Part shown: positions 37,284 through 49,107 of the stretch, piece by piece
Layout of the letters: each line of letters opens with the position of its first letter
Position numbering within the stretch: the first letter of the stretch is position 1
Assembly (NCBI GenBank): GCA_022376925.1
Contig: JAIOJX010000030.1
Span: forward strand, 172,231,298 to 172,295,297
Length of the DNA stretch: 64,000 nucleotides
Source: Tragulus kanchil
Lineage: Eukaryota > Chordata > Mammalia > Artiodactyla > Tragulidae
Direction of reading: 5' to 3'
The notes under the pieces: generated by a model
Told to the model about the DNA's origin: nothing
What the model saw: the letters and a program-made list of their open reading frames with translations, nothing else
Database searches by the model: none
Position numbers and translations under genes: made by a program

Positions 37284-39551
37284 GAAAAGCGAAGATGGAA
37301 AAACAGAGAATGACAGAGAAACATGCTGATTTGGTCATCTTCTCTTGGAAGGCTTGAGTGGCACCTGCTAACAAGACAGTCATTTCATTTGCCTCGGATC
37401 CATAATAGAACATCGAAGGATGAAAAATATATGTATATCACACAGAGATGACTTTAGTATTCTGTTCAGACCAAGCATGTCATACCAGACATGTGCCATG
37501 ATGAGAAAATGATCCAGGTCTCGTGTGTCTGCCAGGAAGAAATGAAGTGTTCTAACACACAGGCACACACATGCATTCCTGGTGTTCGAATATCAGTTAG
37601 TTTATTTCACAATACTGATGATAACCCAGCACCTGACACTCTGCTCTAACACACAACCAATTTTTGAATGCAAACTGCCCTGTTAAATGCAGACTTTGTA
37701 TGGTTTGTGTTCTAGCTAGTGGCTCACAGTGGATTCAACTTGCTTTCTCTTACATACCTGATGTTATTTAATCACCACAGTATATGAGCCACCTATATCT
37801 GAGAAAACATTGGTTCCATACCGTGAGCTTAAGTATGTAACTCTTGAGGGACATTTCCCTTGTGTGTGAAGACCACTTGGAGTTTGGCAGTGGTACATCT
37901 GCAAGTAGAGGCATTACAACTGCCAATTAATTCACATTTCTGTGAGGCACAAACATGTAGGAAAAGCTGGGTGGTATAATCATAACATGATGTGTCACAT
38001 GTCACAGATGGGACAACTTCATTCATGACATGTCTAAATGACACATTCTTATTCACGACTGAATGAGCCCACTGTCAGCAGCTTGAGGACACGCAAGCCA
38101 CTGAGGGCATGGAAATAATTTCAGCAACCCAGAAATCAATCTGCTTCTCAATTTGGAGCTGCAAACTGGTCAGTTTTCTGTCTGCCTGTGGCAGTGAGCA
38201 ATCAGTAACTGTAAGAGAAACTTCTGGAATCAGGCCAAAGAGTGTTTCCATTAAAATAGTTTTTCTCCCAAATGATCATGAATTCTTTTCCATCTAATAA
38301 GCAGAACAAGAGGAAGGCGTTTAAAGTTGCAACTCAACCCTGTCAGAGCCTCCACACCTTACAGGTCCACTGAGGATTTGGCTTGTTATTTAGATATGCC
38401 AATTCAACTTAGGCTAAAAAAAACATGAAAAGAAAAGCGAAGATAAAACAGAGAAAAAAATGCTGATTTGGTCATCTTCTCTTGGAAGGCTTGAGTGGCA
38501 CCTGCTAACAAGACAGTCATTTCATTTGCCTCGGATCCATAATAGAACATCGAAGGATGAAAAATATATGTATATCACACAGAGATGACTTTAGTATTCT
38601 GTTCAGACCAAGCATGTCATACCAGACATGTGCCATGATGAGAAAATGATCCAGGTCTCGTGTGTCTGCCAGGAAGAAATGAAGTGTTCTAACACACAGG
38701 CACACACATGCATTCCTGGTGTTCGAATATCAGTTAGTTTATTTCACAATACTGATGATAACCCAGCACCTGACACTCTGCTCTAACACACAACCAATTT
38801 TTGAATGCAAACTGCCCTGTTAAATGCAGACTTTGTATGGTTTGTGTTCTAGCTAGTGGCTCACAGTGGATTCAACTTGCTTTCTCTTACATACCTGATG
38901 TTATTTAATCACCACAGTATATGAGCCACCTATATCTGAGAAAACATTGGTTCCATACCGTGAGCTTAAGTATGTAACTCTTGAGGGACATTTCCCTTGT
39001 GTGTGAAGACCACTTGGAGTTTGGCAGTGGTACATCTGCAAGTAGAGGCATTACAACTGCCAATTAATTCACATTTCTGTGAGGCACAAACATGTAGGAA
39101 AAGCTGGGTGGTATAATCATAACATGATGTGTCACATGTCACAGATGGGACAACTTCATTCATGACATGTCTAAATGACACATTCTTATTCACGACTGAA
39201 TGAGCCCACTGTCAGCAGCTTGAGGACACGCAAGCCACTGAGGGCATGGAAATAATTTCAGCAACCCAGAAATCAATCTGCTTCTCAATTTGGAGCTGCA
39301 AACTGGTCAGTTTTCTGTCTGCCTGTGGCAGTGAGCAATCAGTAACTGTAAGAGAAACTTCTGGAATCAGGCCAAAGAGTGTTTCCATTAAAAATAGTTT
39401 TTTCTCCCAAATGATCATGAATTCTTTTCCATCTAATAAGCAGAACAAGAGGAAGGCGTTTAAAGTTGCAACTCAACCCTGTCAGAGCCTCCACACCTTA
39501 CAGGTCCACTGAGGATTTGGCTTGTTATTTAGATATGCCAATTCAACTTAG
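37284..39551. repeat. D12: duplication, offset 1148 falling to 1137-1139
   Basis: Copy 1 is 37284-38412 and copy 2 is 38432-39551. Copy 2 starts with a degenerate stretch: against copy 1 it lacks about 11 bp and reads AAAACAGAGAAAAAAATGC in place of the clean sequence. Two later homopolymer differences lie near 39393 and 39401. No repeat family was recognised in most of this stretch. Confidence 0.93.
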
Positions 39552-39600
39552 CAAATATTTATTGAGACTCTACTATGTGAAAGGATTTCTAGGGATTACT
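39552..39600 (+). mobile_element. L2-like 3' relic
   Basis: CAAATATTTATTGAGACTCT followed by ACTATGTG is the usual start of an antisense-type L2 3' end; short and cut by the D13 boundary. Confidence 0.5.
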
Positions 39601-41706
39601 TTTCTGTAGGAATATCTGAAAGCAGTACAAAGAGCCTTGGAAATTACTTTGCCCCATTCTCCATTTCAAATGAGGAAGCTGAGGTCCCCAGGGTTTGACA
39701 GTGATGATATTAATCTCAGAAGGAGAACTGCCACTTGCTGAGCTCTATGTATGTGTCAGACACCATCTCAGGTGCTTTCTCTCATACTCACTGCTCTAGA
39801 ACCCTATGAGCCAGGTGCACTAACATTCCCATTTGGACAGATGGAAACAGAGGTATTCTGACATAACCCACAAATTGAATCACAAATTCAATGACAGATC
39901 AGTGCTAGGATGTTTGTCTTTCAAAACATACCTTAGAAATTACAGAGAGGGGAGGACAGATGCCAGACAAGGAGAAAAAGACATACATAACACACTGTTA
40001 GAGGAACGCCATAGGTGTGGTGCAAGAAATTTAGTCTCAGATGGGAGGTTTCGCATCTGTGCAGGGGGTCAGTGGAAGGACACTTAAGGGAGGGAAACCA
40101 GAAGTCAAATTGGGAAAAAAAAATGTCACTATGGATAAGATCACCCAGCCCTCCTTCCTTCTTGGCTCAGAATTTCCTGGTTTTGCTAAGAGTGGAGAGA
40201 TGTCTGGTTCCAAGAAATAGCTTCTCATAGGTCATAGATCAAGCAGCAGTTCTGCTTCTGAATCTCCCAGCCTCTTCTCGAGGTAGAAAGGACCGTGAAA
40301 TGCATGAAACAGGTAGGAGTTGCTGAAGACAGTTCTGGGAAAACATTCTCTTTCTGGAGAGGAAAGAGAGAAACAGGGGAGCAAAGGGGAGCAGGCATTC
40401 CTCCTCCTCCAGCCTGTAGAGGTTATGCCTAAAGCTCTTGCTGTCCTCTTGACACCATCTAGCCACAAGGAAAATGATGAATGACGATGCACTAAAACCA
40501 CAAGGACAGAAAGAACTAAAGTCCCTGCTGCTAAGTGTGGTTGAGCAGAAGCAACAGTGCCAGCAGCCACTTACCTCTGACCTTCCCAATATGAGAGAAA
40601 ACATTGAATGTTCTTATTTAACTATTAGGATTTCTAGGGATTACTTTTCTGTAGGAATATCTGAAAGCAGTACAAAGAGCCTTGGAAATTACTTTGCCCC
40701 ATTCTCCATTTCAAATGAGGAAGGTGAGGTCCCCAGGGTTTGACAGTGATGATATTAATCTCAAGGAAATGAACTACCCTTTGCTGAGTTTTCTCAGAAG
40801 GAGAACTGCCACTTGCTGAGCTCTATGTATGTGTCAGACACCATCTCAGGTGCTTTCTCTCATACTCACTGCTCTAGAACCCTATGAGCCAGGTGCACTA
40901 ACATTCCCATTTGGACAGATGGAAACAGAGGTATTCTGACATAACCCACAAATTGAATCACAAATTCAATGACAGATCAGTGCTAGGATGTTTGTCTTTC
41001 AAAACATACCTTAGAAATTACAGAGAGGGGAGGACAGATGCCAGACAAGGAGAAAAAGACATACATAACACACTGTTAGAGGAACGCCATAGGTGTGGTG
41101 CAAGAAATTTAGTCTCAGATGGGAGGTTTCGCATCTGTGCAGGGGGTCAGTGGAAGGACACTTAAGGGAGGGAAACCAGAAGTCAAATTGGGAAAAAAAT
41201 GTCACTATGGATAAGATCACCCAGCCCTCCTTCCTTCTTGGCTCAGAATTTCCTGGTTTTGCTAAGAGTGGAGAGATGTCTGGTTCCAAGAAATAGCTTC
41301 TCATAGGTCATAGATCAAGCAGCAGTTCTGCTTCTGAATCTCCCAGCCTCTTCTCGAGGTAGAAAGGACCGTGAAATGCATGAAACAGGTAGGAGTTGCT
41401 GAAGACAGTTCTGGGAAAACATTCTCTTTCTGGAGAGGAAAGAGAGAAACAGGGGAGCAAAGGGGAGCAGGCATTCCTCCTCCTCCAGCCTGTAGAGGTT
41501 ATGCCTAAAGCTCTTGCTGTCCTCTTGACACCATCTAGCCACAAGGAAAATGATGAATGACGATGCACTAAAACCACAAGGACAGAAAGAACTAAAGTCC
41601 CTGCTGCTAAGTGTGGTTGAGCAGAAGCAACAGTGCCAGCAGCCACTTACCTCTGACCTTCCCAATATGAGAGAAAACAATGAATGTTCTTATTTAACTA
41701 TTAGGA
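39582..41706. repeat. D13: duplication, offset 1045, then 1078, then 1076
   Basis: Copy 1 is 39582-40630 and copy 2 is 40627-41706, sharing ATTAGGATT-like ends. Copy 2 carries 33 extra bases near 40765-40797. A-run length differs near 40127 versus 41200. Confidence 0.93.
39733..39850 (+). mobile_element. MIR-like SINE relic
   Basis: TGCTGAGCTCTATGTATGTG, ATCTCAGGTGCTTTCTCTCA, ATGAGCCAGGTGCACTAACA and GACAGATGGAAACAGAGG follow the MIR order. Repeated at 40811-40928. Confidence 0.65.
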
Positions 41707-43715
41707 TTCAGTTTTCTATTACTTGCAATTGAACACAATCCTTGCCTTTACATAGTTTCTAGCCCATTAAAAAAGGCCAAAAAATTCCTGATGGTGCAAA
41801 AGAGTCAAACAAAGGTTCCAAGAAGAGGAAAGGCCAGGAATCACAGTGTGCTGGCAGGGGATGCTGGGGCAAAGGGCTGACTGGCACCTCAATGGATCTG
41901 TGGGCAAGGTAGCGGGTTAGGGGGGAGAAGGAGACAAAGTGGAAGAGAATAAGCTGCCCATGGAAATGGAAACTGGTACCCAGGGTCAGAGTAGAAATGC
42001 ACAAAGAATTTGGTGATGGAGACACATTTGTTGAAGCCTTAGAATTACAAATTCAGGGCTCTGTATTTTTCTCAGTCATTGTCTGTGTAATCACTTCACA
42101 GACACATTTTCCTTTCTAGACTGAGAGGGAAGAGGATGGAAAGCAGGAAGGCAGGAATCAAGGACAGACGAGCACTCAAAGAAAATGCTCAGCACCCAGA
42201 ATATAAAGAATATTAGGAGGAGCTTTCACAAATGAGTTTGTCTGTAGCAAGGTGGAATAAAAATCAGTGGTTAGATGGATGGGGTTGGGGTGGGACTGCA
42301 CAAGACTTCATGAGACAAACCAGAAGTACACGCTGGGGTGAAAAATGTCCTCCTCTGTCCCTGCCAGGGAGCACTACATCTCTTGTTGAGAGCAGAACTC
42401 ATGCGGTGTCTGTACGAGCTAACGACAGGTTAATTCATCATATCTTTCAGCCAAGAAATGTCAGACCTCAAATCTCACTTAAACATGTTCAGCAATTTCA
42501 GGGGCATCGTTGTACCTGAGAAGAATTTGTACCTTATTTGGGGAGATGTTAAGATTTAAAGCAATCTTGAGTAGAGCCATGCATACTCTAGCTGGCTTGA
42601 TCTGAGAACCTAGCAAATGAAATCACATTTAGTAACCCTTTTAAAGATGGTGACGGCTTCCCTGGTCGTCCAGTGGGTAAGGACACCGCCTTGCAGTGCA
42701 ATTTTAAAGATGGTGACGGGGCTTCCCTGACATAGATTCCCAATTAAAATGAGAGAAAACAATGAATGTTCTTATTTAACTATTAGGATTCAGTTTTCTA
42801 TTACTTGCAATTGAACACAATCCTTGCCTTTACATAGTTTCTAGCCCATTAAAAAAGGCCAAAAAATTCCTGATGGTGCAAAAGAGTCAAACAAAGGTTC
42901 CAAGAAGAGGAAAGGCCAGGAATCACAGTGTGCTGGCAGGGGATGCTGGGGCAAAGGGCTGACTGGCACCTCAATGGATCTGTGGGCAAGGTAGCGGGTT
43001 AGGGGGGAGAAGGAGACAAAGTGGAAGAGAATAAGCTGCCCATGGAAATGGAAACTGGTACCCAGGGTCAGAGTAGAAATGCACAAAGAATTTGGTGATG
43101 GAGACACATTTGTTGAAGCCTTAGAATTACAAATTCAGGGCTCTGTATTTTTCTCAGTCATTGTCTGTGTAATCACTTCACAGACACATTTTCCTTTCTA
43201 GACTGAGAGGAAGAGGATGGAAAGCAGGAAGGCAGGAATCAAGGACAGACGAGCACTCAAAGAAAATGCTCAGCACCCAGAATATAAAGAATATTAGGAG
43301 GAGCTTTCACAAATGAGTTTGTCTGTAGCAAGGTGGAATAAAAATCAGTGGTTAGATGGATGGGGTTGGGGTGGGACTGCACAAGACTTCATGAGACAAA
43401 CCAGAAGTACACGCTGGGGTGAAAAATGTCCTCCTCTGTCCCTGCCAGGGAGCACTACATCTCTTGTTGAGAGCAGAACTCATGCGGTGTCTGTACGAGC
43501 TAACGACAGGTTAATTCATCATATCTTTCAGCCAAGAAATGTCAGACCTCAAATCTCACTTAAACATGTTCAGCAATTTCAGGGGCATCGTTGTACCTGA
43601 GAAGAATTTGTACCTTATTTGGGGAGATGTTAAGATTTAAAGCAATCTTGAGTAGAGCCATGCATACTCTAGCTGGCTTGATCTGAGAACCTAGCAAATG
43701 AAATCACATTTAGTA
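41667..43715. repeat. D14: duplication, offset 1081-1082, with scrambled junction
   Basis: Copy 1 is 41667-42634 and copy 2 is 42749-43715. Between them, 42635-42748 holds a 5' piece of the SINE that follows copy 2, then a second start of the same SINE lead-in (TTTTAAAGATGGTGACGG occurs at about 42640 and again at 42703), then an unrelated stretch. Confidence 0.93.
42653..42702 (+). mobile_element. SINE head fragment at D14 junction
   Basis: GGCTTCCCTGGTCGTCCAGT to CTTGCAGTGCA, then broken off. The distinctive GGTCGTCC variant matches the full element at 43745, so this is a junction fragment and not a separate insertion. Confidence 0.85.
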
Positions 43716-43744
43716 CAATTTTCTCATTTTAAAGATGGTGACGG

Positions 43745-44076
43745 GGCTTCCCCTGGTCGTCCAGTGGGTAAGGACACCGCCTTGCAGTGCAAGGGGCGCC
43801 GGTTCGATCCCTGACCTGGGAAGATCCCACGTGCCGCGGAGCGGCTGGACTGATGTGTCCAATTACCGAGCCAGAGCTCGGGAGTGCATGCGCCCAGAGC
43901 CGGCGCTCTGCAGCAACAGAGCCACCGCGATGGGAGGCCCACAGGAACCAAAGAACAGAGACGGATGAAAATAGAGAAATGAAAGACAAATAGAAGTGGC
44001 CCGCCCGCTCCCCTCCCTCCCCAACCCGACCCCCGCCCAAAATAAATAAATTAATTAATTAAAAAAAAAAAAAAAA
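43745..44076 (+). mobile_element. Full-length CpG-rich SINE with GC-rich 3' spacer
   Basis: Order: tRNA-Glu-like head with A box (TGGTCGTCCAGTGGGTAAGG) and B box (GGTTCGATCC), GAGCCGGCGCTCTGCAGCAA body, GACGGATGAAAATAGAGAAA, TAGAAGTGGCCCGCCCGCTC, C-rich spacer ending CCCCGCCC, AAATAAATAAATTAATTAAT and an A16-class poly-A tail. Many intact CpGs suggest recent insertion. Confidence 0.93.
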
Positions 44077-44526
44077 GGATGGTGATGGTGGTCTGGAAAG
44101 GGCAGATGACTGGAAAACTCAGCATCAGAGCTGATGCTACGAAATTAGCATTTTTTTTCTTGTTCAACTTCTAATTTGATCCTCTACCAGGTGGTGATGT
44201 CACCCTCTGAATTATCTTCTCTGCCATTTTACATACACACGTTCACTCATTAAATGGAAAATTCGCCAAGTATCTGCCATGTCTCAAGTCGTGTTTTAAG
44301 TTGCTAGGGGTAAAGAAATCAACATAAGAGACAAACATCCTAGTCATTCTCATGGGGAAACATACTAATAGGAATACTTTTCTTTTTAATTTTTTTTTTC
44401 AAAACTGTGACCTCTGAGGATGCTCCAAGCTTCATTTACAACCAAAATCCCAGTACAAAACATCAAGTTGCTCTCAACAACTGCTATCTTGGTAGGTAGT
44501 AGATGGGTTAATCAAGAATGTGCTCT
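44077..44526. other. Intron with an L2-like relic
   Basis: 44235-44335 (TTCACTCATTAAATGG, AGTATCTGCCATGTCTCAAG, TAAGTTGCTAGGGGT) resembles L2 3' sequence. The rest is unclassified. Confidence 0.45.
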
Positions 44527-44808
44527 GGGTTTCCCTGGTGTTCCAGTGGTTAGAGAGGCTGCCTTGCAATGCAAGGGGTACCAGTTCAATCCCTGGCCCA
44601 GGAAGATCCCACGTGCAGTGGAGCAGTTGGACCGGTCTGTCCAATTACGAGCCAGTGCTCTGGAGTGCATGCATCCAGAGCTGGTGCTCTACAGTGAGAG
44701 AGGTCACTGCAATGGGAGGCCCACACAGACCAAAGAATAAAAAGATGGATGAAAATAAATATAAATAATAGAGGCATGATGGGGAAAAGGAAAAAAAAAA
44801 AAAAAAAA
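44527..44808 (+). mobile_element. tRNA-Glu-derived SINE with long poly-A
   Basis: GGGTTTCCCTGGTGTTCCAG head, GGTACCAGTTCAATCCCTGG B-box region, AAGATGGATGAAAATAAATA tail and an A19 tract. Flanks AAGAATGTGCTCTG and AAGAATCTATTCTG may be the target duplication. Confidence 0.88.
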
Positions 44809-44809
44809 A

Positions 44810-45490
44810 GAATCTATTCTGATTCAGGAAGCCTTTGGAAGGCAAGCTGTTCCTTTTCCTGAACAAGAACTAAGAAAATTGGCTGATTTTTTATATTCCA
44901 TGGTTTTCCCTGTGGTGTGTGCAGCCTCAGCTGTCAGAAGTGATTGCCACTTCTCTCCAAGCGTTGACTCTGTGAAGATGGCCCAGTAGGCATCCCTGGA
45001 CAGCAAAAAGGAGGTCAATGCATGAACCTCAAATAGGACTGGTGTTTGCAACCCACTGTTCACATTTAGTAAAGTTCTCATGTAGCTGTGTGTATTGGAG
45101 GGAAATGGAGCAAGCCAATTTTATGATTCATTTTAAATTTTGAAAATTAAGGGGATAGTTGGATATTGTATCTGAGTTGAAATTCATCCAGAGAATTCAA
45201 ACTCAGTAGGAATTTAGGACAGGCATATCTATACATATTTGTGTGTATAAGCTATTTTATTACTTCATGACATTTCTAGGGGAGTGATTCTGAAGATATG
45301 CTCTTACCTTTGTGAATTCTCTAGCAATCTCTGTGTGCATTTGTTGCAGCACTAGAGGAGCAATTTTTAAAATAATCTCCACATTGCTATCTTTCTGGAT
45401 AAACTGATTTATACATTTGCATTGGTCCTTTCACTAAAGTAGTATCTTTTCACCATAAAGACTCCCTTTCTTAGTTCCAAAGCCTTTTTA
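44810..45490. other. Intron, unclassified
   Basis: Single-copy, AT-rich; nothing recognised. Confidence 0.5.
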
Positions 45491-45499
45491 ATTCCCCCA

Positions 45500-45785
45500 T
45501 TCTTTTTTTTTTTTTAACTGAAACATAGCTGATTTACAAAACTGGGTTTGTTTCAGATGTACAGAATGATTCAGTTGTACACACAGACATATGTACGTAT
45601 AAGTATGTCTATACTTTTTCACATTATTTTCTCATACAGGTTATTATAGAGTGTTGAATAGGGTTCCCTATGCTATGCAATAGGCCCTTGCGATTATCTA
45701 CTGTAAATATATTACTGTGTATATTTTAATCCCAAACTCTTAATTTATCCCCACATCCTTTCCTCTTTGGTAATCTTATTGGAAC
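45500..45785 (-). mobile_element. L1 3'-UTR, antisense
   Basis: TTGATTTACAA-type start (AGCTGATTTACAAAACTGGG), GATTCAGTTGTACACACAGA, TTCCCTATGCTATGCAATAG and AATCCCAAACTCTTAATTTA are the antisense of the common artiodactyl L1 3' end. Confidence 0.8.
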
Positions 45786-45794
45786 ACTTTTGTT

Positions 45795-48722
45795 GTTGTC
45801 CAGTCACTAAATCATGTCCATTTCTTCGTGACCCCGTGGACTGCAGCACACCAGGCTCTTATGTCCTCAACTATCTCCCATGAGTCAGTGATGCTGTCTA
45901 ACCACCTCATCCTCTGCTGCCCCCTTTTCTTTTTGCTTCCAATCTTTCCAAGTATCAGGGTCTTTAGCAGTGAGTCAACTTTTTGCATCAGTTGGCCACA
46001 GTATTGTAGCTTCAGCTTTAGTCATCAGTCCTTCCAATGAATATTCAGGGTTTATTTTCTTTTGGATTGACTGGCTTGATCTTGCAGTCCAAGGGACTCT
46101 CAAGAGCCTTCTTCAGGACCACAATTCAAAAATATCAGTTCTTCGACACACAGTCTACTTTAGTGTTCACCCCTCACATGCATACATAGCCACTGGAAAA
46201 ACCATGGCTTTGACTGTACAGATCTTTGTTGGCAAAGTGATGTCTTGGCTTTTTCATATGCTGTCTGTTTGTCATAGCTTTTCTTCCAGTGAGCAAACAT
46301 CTTTTAATTTCAGGGCTGCAGTCACCATTCTCAGTGCTTTTGGAGCCCAAGAAAATAAAATCTGTCACTCTCCACATTTCCCTCCAACTATTTGCCATAA
46401 AGTGATGGGAATGGATGCCATGATTATAGTTTATTTTTAATGTTGGATTTCAACATTTTTCCCTCTCTTCTTACAACTTCATCAAGAGGCTCTTTAATTC
46501 CTCTTCACTTTCTGCTATTAGAGTGGCATCATCTGCATATCTGAGGTTGCTATTTCTCTGGGCAATCTTGATTCCAGCTTGTGATTCATCCAGCCTGGGC
46601 AATTTGCATGATGTACTCTGCATATAAGTTAAATAACCAAGGTGACAGTATACAGCTTTAACAAATTCCTTTCCCAATTTTGAACTAGTCCATTGTTTCC
46701 AGTCTGGTTCTAATTGTTGCTTCTTGACCCACATAAGGTTTCTCAGGAGGCAGATACGGTATCTGGTACTCTTATCTCTTTAAGAATTTTCCACAGTTTG
46801 TTGTGATCCACATAGTCGAAGGCTTTAGTATAGTCAATGAAGTAGAAGTAGGATTTTTTGGAATTCCTTTACTTTCACCATGATCCAGTAAATGTTGGCC
46901 ATTTGATCTCTGGTTCCTCTGCCTCCTCAAAACCCAGATTATACATCTTGAAGTTCTGGGTTCCTATACTGCTGAAGCCTAGCTCGGGGGATTTTCAGTT
47001 TTACCTTGCTAGCATGGGAAATGAGTGTAAATGAACTTCTCTTCTAAGGGATTCTTGCCCACAGTAGTAGATATAATGGCTATCTGAATTAAATTCACCC
47101 ATTCCGGTCCATTTAGTCATCAGTCCTTCCAATGAATATTCAGGGTTTATTTTCTTTTGGATTGACTGGCTTGATCTTGCAGTCAAGGGACTCTCAAGAG
47201 CCTTCTTCAGGACCACAATTCAAAAATATCAGTTCTTCGACACACAGTCTACTTTAGTGTTCACCCCTCACATGCATACATAGCCACTGGAAAAACCATG
47301 GCTTTGACTGTACAGATCTTTGTTGGCAAAGTGATGTCTTGGCTTTTTCATATGCTGTCTGTTTGTCATAGCTTTTCTTCCAGTGAGCAAACATCTTTTA
47401 ATTTCAGGGCTGCAGTCACCATTCTCAGTGCTTTTGGAGCCCAAGAAAATAAAATCTGTCACTCTCCACATTTCCCTCCAACTATTTGCCATAAAGTGAT
47501 GGGAATGGATGCCATGATTATAGTTTATTTTTAATGTTGGATTTCAACATTTTTCCCTCTCTTCTTACAACTTCATCAAGAGGCTCTTTAATTCCTCTTC
47601 ACTTTCTGCTATTAGAGTGGCATCATCTGCATATCTGAGGTTGCTATTTCTCTGGGCAATCTTGATTCCAGCTTGTGATTCATCCAGCCTGGGCAATTTG
47701 CATGATGTACTCTGCATATAAGTTAAATAACCAAGGTGACAGTATACAGCTTTAACAAATTCCTTTCCCAATTTTGAACTAGTCCATTGTTTCCAGTCTG
47801 GTTCTAATTGTTGCTTCTTGACCCACATAAGGTTTCTCAGGAGGCAGATACGGTATCTGGTACTCTTATCTCTTTAAGAATTTTCCACAGTTTGTTGTGA
47901 TCCACATAGTCGAAGGCTTTAGTATAGTCAATGAAGTAGAAGTAGGATTTTTTGGAATTCCTTTACTTTCACCATGATCCAGTAAATGTTGGCCATTTGA
48001 TCTCTGGTTCCTCTGCCTCCTCAAAACCCAGATTATACATCTTGAAGTTCTGGGTTCCTATACTGCTGAAGCCTAGCTCGGGGGATTTTCAGTTTTACCT
48101 TGCTAGCATGGGAAATGAGTGTAAATGAACTTCTCTTCTAAGGGATTCTTGCCCACAGTAGTAGATATAATGGCTATCTGAATTAAATTCACCCATTCCG
48201 GTCCATTTTAGTTAGCTGATTCCTAAGATGTCAATGTTCAATCTTGCCATCTCCTGCCTGACCACATTCAATTTACCTTGAGTCATGGACCTAACATTTC
48301 AGGTTCCTATGCAATAATGTCCTTTCATAGCATCAGATTTTACTTTCTCTATCAGATACATCCACAACTGAGCATCTTTTCTGCTTTAGCCCAACTGCCT
48401 CATTCTTTCTGGAGCTATTAGTAACTGTCCTCTGCTCTTCCACAGTAGCATATTGGACACTTTCTGACCCGGGAGGCTCACCTTTTGGTGTCACATCTTT
48501 TTGTCTTTCCATGCTGTTCATGGAGATTTCCAGGCCAGAATCCTGGAGTGGGTTGCTATTATTCCTTCCTCCAGTGGACCACGTTTTGTCAGAACTCTTC
48601 AATAAGACCCTTCCATCTTGGGTAGGCCTACATGGCATGGCTCATAGCTTCATTGAATTATGGAAGCACATTCATCACAGCATGGCTGTGATACATGAAG
48701 GGGATGTGAACACTATCAACTA
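45795..48722 (-). mobile_element. BovB (RTE-clade) LINE, antisense, decayed and internally duplicated
   Basis: The antisense 3' end starts with GTTGTCCAGTCACTAAATCA. Minus-strand reading of 46734-46471 gives NSNLRYADDATLIAESEEEL, containing the reverse-transcriptase YADD box of BovB. 46398-46300 reads VTDFIFLGSK. More upstream ORF sequence extends to about 48720. Frames are broken into short blocks, so no active protein. D15 and part of D16 inflate the element; the YADD block recurs at 47828-47565. Confidence 0.88.
46017..48208. repeat. D15: tandem duplication inside BovB, offset 1094-1095
   Basis: Copies 46017-47114 and 47112-48208; junction on homology TTTAG. One base difference near 47183 (CAGTCCAAGG/CAGTCAAGG). 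Confidence 0.96.
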
Positions 48723-48730
48723 CTAACTGA

Positions 48731-49107
48731 AAGAAGCACCTGTACCCCAATGTTCATTGCAGCTGTCTATACAATAGCTAGAACATGGAAGGAACCTAGA
48801 TGCCCATCGACGAACGAATGGATCCAAAAGCGCTGGTACATATATACAATGGAATACTACACAGCTGTAAAGAGAAATGCAGAAGAATCAGCCCTAATGA
48901 GGTGGCTGGATCTAGAACGTATCATCAAAAGTGAAGTCAGTCAGAAAGAGAAGGACAAATACAGTATATTAACACATATATATGGAATCTAGTAGGATGG
49001 TGATGATGGCACATGCAGTGAAGCGACAGAAAGACAGACATGGACAGTGGACATATGGACATTGTGGGAAGGAACAGTGGGTGAGAGGCGTAAAGGAAGT
49101 AGCATGA
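48731..49107 (+). mobile_element. L1 3' end, sense, with ORF2 C-terminal remnant
   Basis: 48750-48992 is an open 80-codon remnant of the ORF2 C-terminus: MFIAAVYTIARTWK, CPSTNEWIQKRWYIYTMEYY and KSEVSQKEKDKYSILTHIYG are characteristic. It directly follows antisense BovB sequence. The continuation is in the second copy. Confidence 0.85.

Larger units (their letters stand above)
35252..37445. repeat. D11: tandem duplication, offset 1097-1098
   Basis: Copies 35252-36347 and 36349-37445. The only change seen is an A-run of 4 versus 5 near 37424. Confidence 0.96.

Noticed and set aside
40232..40604. Overlapping 112- and 121-codon minus-strand frames
   Set aside because: Two overlapping frames of similar length in one stretch, no homology, and exact repetition through D13.
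43745..43830. tRNA gene (A and B boxes, tRNA-Glu-like)
   Set aside because: It is the head of a SINE with a SINE body and poly-A tail, and occurs many times in the window.
46471..46734. Functional reverse transcriptase
   Set aside because: Only a short block with YADD remains; flanking BovB frames are broken on both sides.
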